A stretch of 64,000 bases of DNA from Hybos culiciformis (lineage: Eukaryota; Arthropoda; Insecta; Diptera; Hybotidae), in assembly GCA_964007475.1 (NCBI GenBank), contig OZ023273.1, positions 33,602,436-33,666,435 on the forward strand, written 5' to 3'. This document shows positions 12,641 through 26,200 of the stretch, one piece after another. The number at the start of each line of letters is the position of its first letter. Position 1 is the stretch's first letter. The notes below the pieces were generated by a model. It had not been told where the DNA came from, made no database searches, and saw only the letters and a list, made by a program, of their open reading frames with translations. A program made the translations under genes and the position numbers.

Positions 12641-15600
12641 TATGTATAGTAAAAAACTTTAATTATACTGTTGCAAAAATAAATTTGGATATTTAAAAAA
12701 ATAGACCCAACTTGAAATCCACAAAAAATATTTTCATAATTTTCAAAAATTAATGTTTGTTTTTATTTTTAACTTATAAAATCAAATTAATATTGATTTA
12801 TTAATCGATTGAAATTATAATAGTCATAAAACTTTATTTTTGTGATTATGATTTTAATATGATAGAATGCCGCTCTAAACAATTATTGGTAATAAAATAA
12901 AAATAATAAAGTTATTAAGTGAAAATTTTTAAGAAAAACCTAAAAGTTATACTTAACTGTATACTAAATACTCGTGCTATAAACGAAATATCAAAATTCA
13001 TAGACCAATTTTGCCAATAATTTTTTACCGAACATAAAAACCCACAAACATTTTTTTTAATTTAGTATCCCATCTATCATATTTGAACTCACTAAAAAAA
13101 AATTTAATTTTTATATTCGATTTCCAGAAATATTCATATGCGCCATTTTTCTTAGATTGAAGATAAATTAATAAGTAATTTAACTACAAATAATTATGAA
13201 TTATATAATTTTATTGTTGTTATTTTGTGACAAAGATTAGATAAAATAAAAAATTATAATGATGATATTAAACTGAGCAAATAAGATATAAATTTGAATA
13301 CAAATTTAAAAAAATATAATTTTAAAATTAAGAACCACCTAGCAATAGTTTTTTTTTTCAGCTTAAGTTTTCTTCGTCTCTTTTCTTGTTATGGGAAGGC
13401 GAATCTTTTTTATGACTGCCAATAAAAATAATTTTTATAAAATGGAAATACAATATGCCTGCACTGTTTTATAAAAATTTATGAACGAATTTATTTTCAT
13501 AATAGCTGAAATTTATACTTTTTAATGAGATTTTTGTTGTTGAACTGTTTTCGATAATAATCCAATATTCTGATGATAGTTTGACAATTTTAACAGATAC
13601 AATTAAGTTAATAATTTTGTTGATGCTATTGGAAAGCAATCATTAATTTTGTAACGTCATGGCTATGGCTTGTTTAACGGTTTCCTTTTTAAAGTTTTTA
13701 GCTTAATGAATCTAATCAAAAATCAAAGACGGAATAAATTAAAAATTAATATGTTAGTCAGACTTTTATTGAATGGTGATAATTCGCGCTAATTTCGTAT
13801 TATAAGAAAATGTGTTTTATAATTTCATTAAAATTCATTAAAATTGCATTTTATAAGGCTTTAAATGTAATAGAATCATAAAATTGTTTTATTAAATGAA
13901 GCTGTAAAAGTACGTATACCATTTCCATTTTGTATAGAATCAAGAATCAAAAAACTTAATATTATTAAAAAAAAATTAATAATAATTATGAAAGAATGTT
14001 TCTCTCATAATTTGGTTCCAAAAGTGAACTTTCATTTTCCATTTTGCTCTAAAACTTCATACTATTTCCAATTTTTGCCACGCTTACTTACATATATTAT
14101 CAATGTGTATTCTTTCCATTAAAAGTTTGAAACATTTAACTAGAAATTTATTTTTAATATAAATATATATGTACATATACAATAAATATTATGAAGTGCT
14201 CTTCAACCATTTAAGGATATTAAAAATTTTAATGTGTAATTCAATAATTGAAATGGGAAATGTAAAGAAAATTAATTCCTTACTTGAAATTTAAGAATAA
14301 TTTTCAAAATTTCGCACACTATGAAAGTAGTCATATATAAAATTTGAGAAAAACGAAAACTTTCTAACAGTAATTTAAATATGTTGCATTATCTTTTCTA
14401 TATAAAATCTTAAGACAATAACTACAGTTTTCTATGCCCTAAATTTATTATTTTAGCGTGAATAAATAAAACGATATTAAAAAAAAAACACGTCGAATTC
14501 GTAAATTTTTTTTAGATTAATTATGTCTTAATTTATTACACCTTCAATATTATCAAGTTATATAGTAACAGTATTACAGTTGAACTTGACATCTTATTCA
14601 GTGAACAATCGGTTCTCAATTTTATTTTATTTTATTTTTGCAAAAACAATTTTTTTTTCATTTTATCATTCTGGAAGTTTTAAAAGTGTTCCAAAGAAAA
14701 TCGTAAGTTTTCAGCTTGGGTGCCTTAAAGTACAGCGGAAAAGGTTCCTAAAGTAAATTTGTAAACAAGGTGACAGTAAAGGAAAAAACCATAAATTTAT
14801 TTAATGCATCTTCCACCTGGACATTTATGTTATGTCACTTAACTTTAAGACACCACACTAAGTTTCTAGTACATTTTAACCCAATATTAGTTGCAAGTTA
14901 TACCTGAACTTGATTTGTGATTTTAATTTGTGACATTAAGAAATTTTTTTTACGGTATTTTGGTTTTATAAGTTTAATTGAATTTTGTTTGGAAAGTAAA
15001 AACTTATTTAAAAGAAAGTTGGCTTGATTTTGAATTTATTTCCTTATTCCTGCTTCCGAAAATTTCGGATCTACTGGAAATTTTATAAAATTTTATCATA
15101 AAGTTATCGAAAACATATAATAATATAACTTTGAAGTTGTTTTATTTTTATGTTTGATTTAAATTTTAAATATAAACAGTAATTGGCATTTTTATTCTTT
15201 TTGAAGAAAAGCCTTCATAAGAATAATATTTTTCTACTATGTATATTACACACATGTGAAGCGTATATAATTATAATAAAAATTTTCCAATAATAAAGAA
15301 AAATTTGAAGCAAAAGACGCATTATTAATAAATATTCGACCCAATTTGGGAATAAAAATCGAGTATCTTAAAAAACATCAACGTAAAAAAGTTATTTATT
15401 CATTATATTTTGCTGTAAAAAAATGTAAAATAAAACACACCTCACCTTTAATCTATGTTAAACATTAACTTTTTTTTTATCAAAATAAAGGTAAATAAAA
15501 AATTGTATTCTGATTAAGTGTTAAATATTTATCTACTAAATGTGTCATAAAAAAAGCTCTTAGTCAAAGAAAAATAACTCTTTTATCTGAGGGGGGATGC

Positions 15601-15875
15601 AGGAGTTATAAGAAAAGAAAAAATTTAAAATGCATTTTCATTCTAGAAAATTCAATTTCCATAAAGCAGAATATCGCAAAATTACTAAAAACGGTATATA
15701 AAAATATTATTGATTGTTGATTTTATAATTTAACTTAATTTTTGTTGCATACTTTCAGATACTTAATTTTTTTTATTATATTATGCAGTGTTGTTGAATA
15801 AACAGCAAAGATATTGTTATAGCATCATTTTTAATACAATTATTTATTATAGCAGCAGTCATTTCAATAACAACT
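12641..15875. other. Intergenic region upstream of the transporter gene
   Basis: A+T-rich with no convincing exon on either strand. It should contain the promoter and any 5' UTR exon of the SLC36 gene, but I cannot place a TATA or initiator with confidence among the many TATA-like strings. Confidence 0.5.
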
Positions 15876-18800
15876 ATGACAAAATTATATGAAATAGAAA
15901 GGTGAAACGAACCCTATAATATAATAAAAATTTAAAAGCTAGCTAATATTAATTTAATCTAAAAAAGATCATGAATCATGAAGGAAAATTGATGTATGTA
16001 GTTAAAAGTTAATAATACCACTACATTCTTATTTTTTTTCTAGAGAAACAAAAAAATCAACAAATGGAACAACAGTTTCCACCAAATCAGAATATGATCC
16101 ATATGAACATCGTAAAGTCGAACGTCCAACAAAGTAATCAAGTAATTTATTGGTGGTGCTTTGTCGTACTTACTAATTTTAACTTATAATTCAAATTATA
16201 AGAAATTTATATAGTATGGACAAAGTATCACTGATTTTGGTGCAAATCTTTTTTAATTTTGATAATTTTTGTTAATCCATAGAGAGTTTATTTTTCCAGC
16301 AATTTAGAATCATTTGTACACTTAATAAAAGCTTCAATGGGAACAGGATTATTAGCAATGCCTAATGCCTTTCTGAATTCAGGATGGCTAGTTGGAATTA
16401 TATTTACAATTATTATTGGAGTAATTGCAATACATTGTTTACATGTTTTAGTAAGAACTGCCCTTATCCTAATATTTTTAAACAATAATAATTTTTCATA
16501 TTATTTTAGGTTAAATGTATGTATACATTATGCCAGCGAAATCAAATAGCATATTTGTCATATCCAGATGCATTGACAATAGCTTTAGAACAAGGACCAC
16601 CAAAGTTGAGATTTATATCGAAATTTTCAAAGTTTGTATAGCGCTAAAGAAAAATAAAACTTTTAAAATTATCTTTCAAATTTGTTAAAAATAATTTTGA
16701 GCAGTGAGTGCTCCATCTGTAGGAAGCGTATCCATTGCACTAACTAATTAAACTAATACTAAAATGATAACTACTCGTAATTTTTGTAATTTTTTTATAA
16801 TTGGTGGTCTTTAAAAAATTCCCAAAAATTATTTAACAATTTTTCCAATTATTTTTTTAAAATATGTAATTAATTTTCTTAACTTAATGTAAGTTTAATT
16901 TCTCAGGTATGTAATTGATTTTTTACTTGGAATTTATCATACTGGAATATGTTGTGTTTATGTAGTTTTTATTGCCAAAAATATCAAAGAACTTGTTGAT
17001 TGTTATTTAATTGAATTACCTGTAAGAATACATATTGTCATAATTTTTATACCATTACTATTGATGTACAGTATTCGAGATTTGAAATCATTGGCACCAT
17101 TTTCCTCTGTAGCGAATATTTTAATAATCATAGGTAAATTTAGCTATTATACAATAATTATAAAAACATTTTATTTAATCAAAACTAATATTCTCACCAC
17201 AATAAAAATATATTGAAATATTCATCTTATTAAGTATACGCAATCCTTCAATTCGTTCAATTGCGAGTATGTGTTTATATGATTAAAGAAATATGTTTTT
17301 AAAGTTAATTTAAGCATATTTTAAATTAATTTAGAAACTTCTTCAAATGTTCTTTGATTATATTAAAGTACTTGAAAGTTTTTCTTATAGTAAAGCATTA
17401 AAAAATATAGTTTCCTTGTTGTTTCATTTCTTCTGTATCGTTATGCACAGTGTACATATAGTATGTTGTAAACATATAGAACTACTCTTTTTTGTACAAC
17501 ATATTTATATTTTTGTTTAGTTTTATATTTTTTTCATTTCTCGCGAACTCTTATTTGTCTTTATATAAAAAAAAAAGAATTTATTTAGTTAAATTTTGAG
17601 AACAAAATATTTGAAGAAAGTTATTTCTTGAACTTTTTTTAAAGCTTTTCACAAATTAAAGTGTGATACCATTTGATAGTCAATTGAATTTGGAACTGTG
17701 AACTTTCCTGATGCAATCAGAGAAAATAACAAAAATCATCTTGAAAGTCCAAAAAACAGCACAAAATCCTTTTTGTATCAGGGGTGTAAATAAAAAAAAA
17801 TTTAACAGAATTGTTTTATATACAAATGTATTTACAAAGCACTGCATAACATAACACTACATTTATATTTTTAAAAGCAATAAGTAAGGATGAATAAAAG
17901 CGTAGAAAGATGGTTGAAATATATGGTATTAAGTACTTGTTAGTTGCGGAAGCCTAAAATTCAAACAGTAAAGAAAAAATCATATTTATTGGCCCTAAAG
18001 TTATTAAAAATTTTCATACGAAACTGTGGAAATGATTGCTTATAACATGGATATCATGTGTGCAGAAAAGTGTTTTTAAAATTTTCTAGCTTCGATAGAT
18101 GAAAATATTAGGCATTAAAGTAAACTATGGATCATATATAAATTTAATTCCCATCTATCTGTGTTTAATGTTACAGGTCTAGGTGTGATACTTTATTACG
18201 TCTTTTCTGCCTTACCAAGTTTCAGCAATATGGAAAAATCGAATGACATAATAAGATTTCCTTTCTTTTTTGGAACAATTTTATTTGCATTAGAAGCAGT
18301 TGGAATTGTAAGTACACCAATATTGTTTTCGTTGTTTAGACCAAATTATGTTTGTATAATTTATAGGTTCTTGCTGTTGAACAAAATATGAAAACTCCAA
18401 AAGATTTTTTAGGAACATTTGGAGTTCTCAATCAAGGTATGTGCATAATTGTTGCATTGTATGGAATATTTGGTCTCTTCGGATATTGGAGATATGGAAC
18501 CGACATCAAAGAAGTCATAACATTGAATATACCTCAAAATGAAATGTAAGCAAAAAAAAAAAAATAATAGTTCCTATCTTAACTTCACATTGTAGATAAC
18601 GTATTATTTTTTGGATGTGATATAGATAGTATATTTTTTTATGAAATCAAATTAGTTTAAAAGCGCGTTTAATGCATTTAATGCAGATGCAGAGATGAAA
18701 TGATGCAATAGTGTTATGTCCTGCCTTTCTAACCAAATTAAATTTTTAACATCATAACTTTTATTCATATGAAATATATAAATTGTACCTACTTCTGTGT

Positions 18801-19720
18801 TTTTATCCGTAACATACAAAAGTAATTTTTAGAAATAATATTTACTTACTTTTATAGTTATTTTATATTACAGATTATCACAGGTAGTTAAAGCAATGTT
18901 TATTCTTGGCATATTTGTTTCATATTCACTTCAAGGTAATAATTCTACTTAATTTGGAAAACAAGTAACTATTACTTTATTATAAAGTAAAATGTTTGTG
19001 TTGAGTTGTTATGCTAAGTTAGTGTGTTAAAGACATTACATTAGAATAAGAAAATGAAATGTATAATGAAAACCCGTGTAGAAAATAAACTAAAACTATT
19101 CAACTTTACTAAACTTTAACTTTAGAAAATGTTTTTATTAAACTCAATCAATCAACTAATTATTGTTCTTATTTGTGATAAACTTGTACATACATATCAT
19201 ATTCTTTTAAATAAGTAATTAAAATTTAATGAACTAACTTTGTCCAAACAAATTTTTTTTATACAAATATGAAAAAATAAATTTGAAACATTTTCAGGCT
19301 ACATTCCAATGGATATATTTTGGCGTAGATATTTAAAAAAAAAAGTTTCCAATGAATCAAAATTATTTTTATATGAATATTGTTTGAGAATTTGCATCGT
19401 GCTTTTTACAGGTATTCTATTATATCATTATCATTATTCATTTAAAAACTTTAAATTATGTGAAATTTTTCTTAGTTTTAGCTGCATGTGCAATACCAGA
19501 TATTGGAATTTTTCTCAGTTTAATTGGAGCGTTGTGTTTGACATTATTGGGAATAGCTTTTCCGGCACTTATACAATTCTGTACCTTATATCCGAATCGT
19601 GATTATGGGAAATTTAATTATCAAATTTATAAATGTGTATTTTTAATTATATTTTCAACATTTGGATTATTGGTTGGAACCTATACATCAATTAGGGACA
19701 TAATTATTTATTATAGCTAA
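15876..19720 (+). CDS. Proton-coupled amino-acid transporter, SLC36/PAT family
   Basis: Membrane symporter of the AAAP superfamily; insect PATs move small neutral amino acids with protons across the plasma or lysosomal membrane and can feed TORC1. Ten exons: 15876-15901, 16044-16133, 16300-16450, 16510-16631, 16907-17133, 18177-18307, 18367-18545, 18874-18935, 19298-19411 and 19476-19720. All phases agree; they total 1347 nt, or 448 aa plus TAA. After a polar N-terminus (EYDPYEHRKVERPT) comes the PAT hallmark HLIKASMGTGLLAMPNAF (TM1). Further family features are SIRDLKSLAPFSSVANI, LEAVGIVLAVEQNM, FGYWRYGTDIKEVITLN and GYIPMDIFWR. About eleven hydrophobic helices are expected, which is normal for PATs. 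The start is the first ATG in frame ahead of a good donor; a further 5' UTR exon is possible. The sequence GGTATG at 18436 is read through, because the family sequence continues. Paralogue (pathetic-like or CG1139-like) not resolved. Confidence 0.93.
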
Positions 19721-19726
19721 AAATTA

Positions 19727-19732
19727 AATAAA
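19727..19732 (+). other. Poly(A) signal of the SLC36 gene
   Basis: AATAAA lies six bases after the TAA stop, implying a very short 3' UTR. A T-rich stretch follows at 19760-19780. Confidence 0.6.
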
Positions 19733-20247
19733 AACAAAATATTTGTATACTCCTCTCTATAGTTTCTTTTTTTTTATTTCTTATGGATTTTACATTAATT
19801 TATTTAATAAAGAAATACAATCGAAGAAGAGTTAATTATTATTTAATAAAATGCCGCAATAAAAAATGTAAACTTAATATATTATGAAAATGAGTCATTA
19901 GGTTCAATCCAATTGATTTGCAATATTTACAAATATCGTTAAATAATTTATTGATAAACACAATATTTATAAATGATTTATAAAATTTTTTGATAATATA
20001 TACATTTTTTATTGCATAATCTTTTTATTTATCTTTAATATACAAGGATTGAAAATTTCGATAAAACCTAATGAGTTGGTCTACGTATTAAAAAGAAATA
20101 TGTAATTTTTAATACCTATTTAATTATACATATATTATTAGTATAAAATATTTGCACTATTTAAAAACTTGTTGTACAAATTGATCAAGAAAAAAAAACT
20201 ACAAAATTAATACTAATATCACAAAATTATATAATATTTTGTGGAAA

Positions 20248-22112
20248 TTATTCATTTTTATCAGCTAACTTTTCAACTTTATCTATAATTTCTAAATCGC
20301 AAACCAATGAAAAATGATCAGAAGGATACTGAAAACTGGGTGTGCGATCTTTGCCAATTTCATCACCCTGTGGAAACAATAAGCAATTTTTAACCTAAAA
20401 TTAAAGAAATTAGAATTAAACAATATTCTTAATAATTAAATTGGTACGGTGATTATGTTAAATTACCTTAAAATCATTTTTAGAATAAAATACATAATCA
20501 ATGGTATGACAAACTTCTCCTTCTTCACGAATCTTGAAATGAAATAAAACATAAATAAGTACATTTAAATACTACTACACAGATTTGAAAAAATATATCC
20601 TTACTTTCCATGTTGTATATGGAGGTTCTTTTTTAGCTAAAAATTCTGCACGACATTCATTAACATTGTTTGTTGCCACATCTATATCATTTTCTTTATT
20701 TTCATCTAATGTTATTGAATTTTCTATTTCTTTACAAATGTCCGCATAAGCTGATGATAATTCCAACATAGTGTTATTAATTACTGTTGAGTAAACTGGT
20801 TCAATGGGTTCTGCATTAAAGTCACCGCACATAATTACTGGTCGATTTTTAGAAAATTGACTGGTAAAACGTAATAAATCTTTTCCCTGTTCATTACGAA
20901 GTTTAGACAATAATGCTCCATTTCGAGCTTTCAAATGTGTTGTACAGATTGTCAACTCTTTACCCGTTTCTTTTAAACGTAAATTGGCAACAATTGCCAC
21001 TTGATTACTTTGTACTCGCCAAACCTCTAAAATTTTCGTATCAAAGTTTATCAAATCAAATTTGTCACGCTTGTAAAATATTGCACAACCATCCGGTCCA
21101 TTATTATCTTCTATATACAAGCATGGTGAATCTGGTTTAGGGAAAAACATTCCTGTATAATTTTGTATACTTAAAATTCTTTCCAAAAATTTAAAATGAT
21201 CAACTTCCTATAACAATAAATTAAATCATAAACATTTTTATCTTTTCAAAATATAAAAAATTTTATTACCTGCAAGCATATTATATCTGGATTATTTTGT
21301 AAAATTTCTTCAACTATTAAAAATTTTCTGCTTTCCCATGTTAATGCTTCTTCAGGACAACATACAAAACCATCATTATTTTGTCCAAGAGCTATATAAA
21401 TTTTTTAAATAAATGTTAAAGTAGGTATATTTTTATTATATTGAATATAAATGATGTTTACTTACTTTGTGATAAGACATTCCATTGCAATATTCTGATG
21501 TCATTTGGAGAAGAATCTGGGGCACTGCATACTGCAAATGAATAAGAAAAATTTTTTGTTAAATTTTAAAACTGCTCTCTTCAAGCTATAAATTTGTAAA
21601 AAATTTAACAAACATTTAGAATGTAAGGTTTTTGATTGAATTTTTTTTAAAGGCATAAGTTTCTGTACATTTTTAGCATATTTATTTTTTATAAGATTGT
21701 GTTTACATAAGAACATAGTAAATTATATTGTGAGAGTAGTGTAGTATTAATTATATTTTTTTAATTAATACTCACTTACTGTTAAATACCATATGTTTGG
21801 ATGTAAGAAACTTCAAAACTGAATTTTTCTTTAACCTTTAATTAATAAATTACCTTGCGAAATTGGATTTACACTCAAATTTTGAATTCTATCGGTTATA
21901 TCATTTGATTGATCTGTCTGGTCTGCTGTTGAATTTAAATTTTTTTTCGTTTTCAAGAAATAACGTTTTATCAAAGGTGGTCGATGTTCTCCTCTCAATC
22001 CTTTAAAATGATCAATTAAATCATTTGGATCTGTTATTCCATCTGGCAGTTGTAAATTGTCATCTTGTGAATCGATATTATTAATCTTTGGTGCTGAATT
22101 AAATGAGCCCAT
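20248..22112 (-). CDS. cu: Nocturnin (curled), short form and catalytic domain
   Basis: Endonuclease/exonuclease/phosphatase-fold enzyme of the CCR4 group. Nocturnin was described as a deadenylase and later shown to dephosphorylate NADP(H); it is linked to circadian output and metabolism. Exons in coding order: 22112-21854, 21531-21466, 21391-21270, 21207-20605, 20532-20467 and 20394-20248. These give 1263 nt, or 420 aa plus stop. All fold residues are present: Asn104 (LQWN), Glu150 (CLQEVD), His240 (TTHLKA), Asp278/Asn280 (GDFN), Asp362 (TIDY) and Asp398-His399 (PSDH). The N-terminal DPNDLIDHFKGLRGEHRPPL matches the nocturnin pre-domain. An acceptor directly precedes the ATG (ttttttag, then AATGGGC), so 5' exons exist and supply either a UTR or the long N-terminus. 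The gene is convergent with SLC36, 527 bp between stop codons. Confidence 0.93.
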
Positions 22113-22483
22113 TCTAAAAAATTAAAAAAAAAAAAAAAGTGTTAAGAAAATTTGTTTTTTGCAAAATCGATTTAAAATAACTGAATTTTGAAAATTACTT
22201 ATTGTGTATTAATACGTTTTACACAAATCCTATTTGTATTAATTTATATATGTAGGTATATATAATCTATAAAATAATTATGAACTATAGACTTTATGAT
22301 AGCGATAAGTAACTTGAAATAAACAATATAATTTATTTAGTTTTAGAAGCTAAACATGAAACTTATTTACATATAATCATAAATTTTAATTAAAATTATA
22401 ATTAAACGAATATTAATATTTTTAAACTCTTAAATGAGGTATATAATGCTCAAGATAATTAAGTTTATAAAATTTTACTTTAC

Positions 22484-22527
22484 TCTTTTTCTAACTGAGG
22501 TCGTAGCATTTGAAGCATGTGCCTAAT
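22484..22527 (-). CDS. Candidate alternative 5' exon of nocturnin
   Basis: Read on the minus strand, this 44-base block is preceded by a strong acceptor (tttgaaaatttacag) and followed by GA, then gtaaag. It contains ATGs at 22518 and 22509. From 22518 it reads MLQMLRPQLEKE and ends in phase 2, exactly what the nocturnin exon at 22113 needs (GA+A, then ATG of MGSF). If instead joined downstream of the 34.8 kb exon it would introduce a stop, so it could only be an alternative first coding exon. This is inference from splice sites and phase alone. Confidence 0.35.
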
Positions 22528-25500
22528 CTGTAAATTTTCAAAAATAAAGATAGGTACGCCAAGGTTATTGAAAAATTTCCCTTTATTTTTTTTTGTAGAA
22601 TATTGATGTCTTTTTGTAGGATATTGATGAATCAACGAGGACCGCACAAAATATGCTGGAGGGTCCAGCTCAGAGAATCCTAGCTCTAAGCCATTCTGCC
22701 TTGGACCTTGGACTTCTGATATTTTTTACGCCACAATCGATTCATTTAGTTTTTAAAATATTTAAACGACATTCTTCTTATATAAAATAAAGCTTGCATT
22801 TATGTCTGATGCTATAAATAAAAATTATTTTTTTTTAAACCTTTAAGGTTAAAAACAGATTAACAATTCTCTTTTTCTTTTGCATTTTTTTTTAATATAT
22901 TATATATATTTAAATGAACTATCAATATTTCTAATTTCAGTATAAAGCATAAATCAATTTTTAAAAAAAAACTCTATACAAAATTGCCAAGTCTCTATTT
23001 CAGATTTAGTTTAAGATAATTTTAAAATGTTTACGATATAATCTACAATTGAGGAGCACTTACTTTTCATTTTATTGATTAACAATAATAATTTTATTTG
23101 TTTACTATACATATTTCTACATAGAAAATGAAATATAAGAATGTTAATAAAAAAAATTTCCAAACCTTGCCAACATAATTTTCTGTAAACATGATTTCCG
23201 ATCATTTTTACATGGCTCTTTTTTTGTTCGTCTAACAATTTCTTTTTCCATTTTTTTGCATACGATTTTGCAATAAATTTTATTGTTTGCATAAAAAATA
23301 TTAACTTAATCATTTAAAAGTAGAATCTCAACTGATCTCAAAGGTAAATATTAAAACTTCTAAATTTTTTTTTTGAACAAAAGCATAAAGTTTTTGCTCC
23401 CAATTGATTTTTTTTATTTTTTATTTTTTTAAATAAATTAAATAAATATTATTGTTAGTTTGATTTTTTTGATAATATGTATTTAAAAGACTACAGTAAT
23501 ATTATTTTGCTTAAGGAACATTTTTTATTAAAAAGTTTGATTAAACTAATGGAATTCCATACATTTCGTCATTGATTTCGAAAAATCACGAAAACAAAAT
23601 TTGTGCACTTAAATTTATGACAAAAAAAAACATTTCTTATACAAAAAGGGGATATTGAAATTCCACGGCAATAATCAAAAGCAGATACGAAGATGTTGTA
23701 ACTTTTTACAACTTTAATGCAGAACTAAAATAATTTGAGGGGAGCATTTTTTTTAAACAACGTAGAATAGCATAAAACAAACCTAGATTTGTACTAATAA
23801 CAAATCCATAATAGAACTTGGCAAAAAATTAAATCATGTTACAAGGTTTTTTGACAAATTCGTAGTGTAAATTATTGTGTCAATAAGCCAAAATAGCTGG
23901 ATTTAGTGTGAAACACGACATTTAATCTACTTTGTCATATTGGTTGACAAAAAAAAACAAAACGAGGCATACAATTTTGGATTTTATTTCGAAATTTTTT
24001 TTTTTAATTTTTTCAATCAAAATATTGAATATTTCGGAAGCAGGAGAATATTAAACTAACAAAAATGTTATTTAAGTGAAAAAATAAACAATAGAACTTT
24101 TATATATATATATATACCTATATATTTATTTGTACCTTGTTTGTAAACAGAAATCTATAAGTACGCGATTTTTTTGATCTTTTCAAATCACCTTAGATAG
24201 AAATCTTTAAAGAAACTAAAAGTTACATTTCGTAAATTTAAATGTGAAAAGAATGAAAAAAATTAATTATATATATATATATATATACATATATTTTTTT
24301 TTTTTTTTTAATTGTGATTCTTAAACCCACAATGACGACAATTTTAATTTATTTGTCATTTTTTAGATTGTGTTTAAAAGAAATAAAAGCTTTTTTATTT
24401 TTTAAACACGCTTAATAATTTTACGATATTATTTTTCATGATTTAAAAAAAAAAAAACAAAATAATTATCTAGATTAAAATTAAATGCATTCAAATTATG
24501 CTTAAAAATCCATTCAATAATTTTACCTAGAATTTTTCTTCTACTTTTTATTTGTTAGAAACGACGGACGTATTACTGCGTATTTATCTTGGCCCGACAA
24601 ACCTTAATCTATACTGCTATCTATACTATTAACTATTAATATTATTAATTTTAAGCCGTATTCGTACTTTGAAATAATATTATTAATATTTAACTAAATT
24701 TCAATATGTATGTACCATATTGAATATATGTATGTTATTTCTCTTTCTGTTAATATTTTATTTGATTTAACACTTGTGTCACTTATGTGTATTTTAAACC
24801 CAGTTTTTAATTGCGATTATCTATTTTATCGTTTGTTTCATTAATTTTCAATATGATTACATAATAAAGTTCGACAAAAAATAACCAGGGTTACTTTACT
24901 CCGAACCAAAAATATTGTATCTTTTGATTTGATAAATGTACGAAGTTCTGAAATTGATACTCTTGTTTAGTTAGAACATTTTTCGAACAATTAAACACAA
25001 GAATATTTTGTGAATTGAAATTCCGATTGAAGTTTTTCACACAATTTCAAGTAAAAAAAAACAATATATTTTAGTTATGTACATCATTACGATAAGTCCA
25101 TAGATTTGTAGGCAGTGCAAAATGTAACAACGAAAGATGTGTATACCTCTTTGCATATGTGTAAGAATATGATCAGTGTAATAACTCAGTAGAAATAATT
25201 TTAATTTTATTACAATTCATTTTCTCTAACATTCATACAACATACAATATAAGTTTGTGTCTGAAGTTGAATAACTTAATTAGCTATTTACGTTTTTAAG
25301 TACAATAATATAATTTACACAAACATTCTTTTTTTAATATTATATACAATACATTGATATTATTTATTAATAATCAATTTATAACAAAATGTAATTGACT
25401 GCATGGAATAATTTTTTGCTATAATTTTTTTTTTATCAAGATTAAAATTAAAAAGATGTGAAATCATAAAGAGTATAAATTAAAACATCATATATTATTT

Positions 25501-25797
25501 CATTTATATCTACATATTGAACATGTTTTTTTTAAATACAAAGTGTTGAATATTAATCATCAGAAAAAAATATGGGTAAAAACTACTGACTCAGCTGAAC
25601 TTTCAGAAATGAATTGATTTATTCTTTCACTCTCTTTTCTTTTTTTAATTAAAAACATCAAAGTGGGGTTAATTCCTATTTTTCTCTCTTCAATCGGTTA
25701 ATATTGAAAATTACCGAAATTTGAATAAAATTAATTACCGGCAAATAATATCAAAATGCTATTAATAGTAGATTATTGTATATGTTAACTAAATTTG

Positions 25798-25934
25798 TTG
25801 TTAATTAAGAGTTCTGTATACACAAAAATACATTGACACGAGTCAATACTTATATAACGAGACCGAAGGTCGAGTGATATAAATTGACAAGTGTCAATGT
25901 ATTTTTGTGTAAATACAGAACGAGTTATATAACA
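25798..25934. mobile_element. Hairpin MITE (near-perfect inverted repeat)
   Basis: The two halves are inverted copies. Left reads ttctgtatacacaaaaatac then attgacac, then tatataacgag; right is the complement of ttctgtatttacacaaaaat, then acattgacac, then tatatcactcg. The centre gagaccgaaggtcgag is itself palindromic. There is no coding capacity. A diverged half copy occurs at the right edge of the window (about 63940-64000), so this is a dispersed family. Superfamily not assigned. Confidence 0.75.
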
Positions 25935-26106
25935 AATTCTGTTTACATATCCAATATACTGTTTTAATGCGTAGGGGAGAGGTAGTTGCAAAAAGAGAAT
26001 ATTTTTTCTCTTTTTTTTTTTTTGCATTTGGCTGTATTGAAATATTGTGAGAGATATTATGTTTGTTTAGGTATTACGTAATATTTAATACGAAACATCT
26101 AAATGA

Positions 26107-26200
26107 TTTCATTATTTACGCGGATGCATCTAAATTTTTTCATTATATACGCTGATGCATTTAAATTTTTTCATTATTTACGCAGATGCATCTAAATGAT
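26107..26200. repeat. Three-copy 31-base tandem repeat
   Basis: The unit is close to ttcattatttacgcggatg followed by catctaaattt. The cattat motifs begin at 26110, 26141 and 26172, so the period is 31. Copies differ at a few bases (cgcgg, cgctg, cgcag). Confidence 0.8.

Noticed and set aside
20913..21140. Plus-strand open frame over the nocturnin exon
   Set aside because: Shadow of the minus-strand catalytic exon, which carries all active-site motifs.
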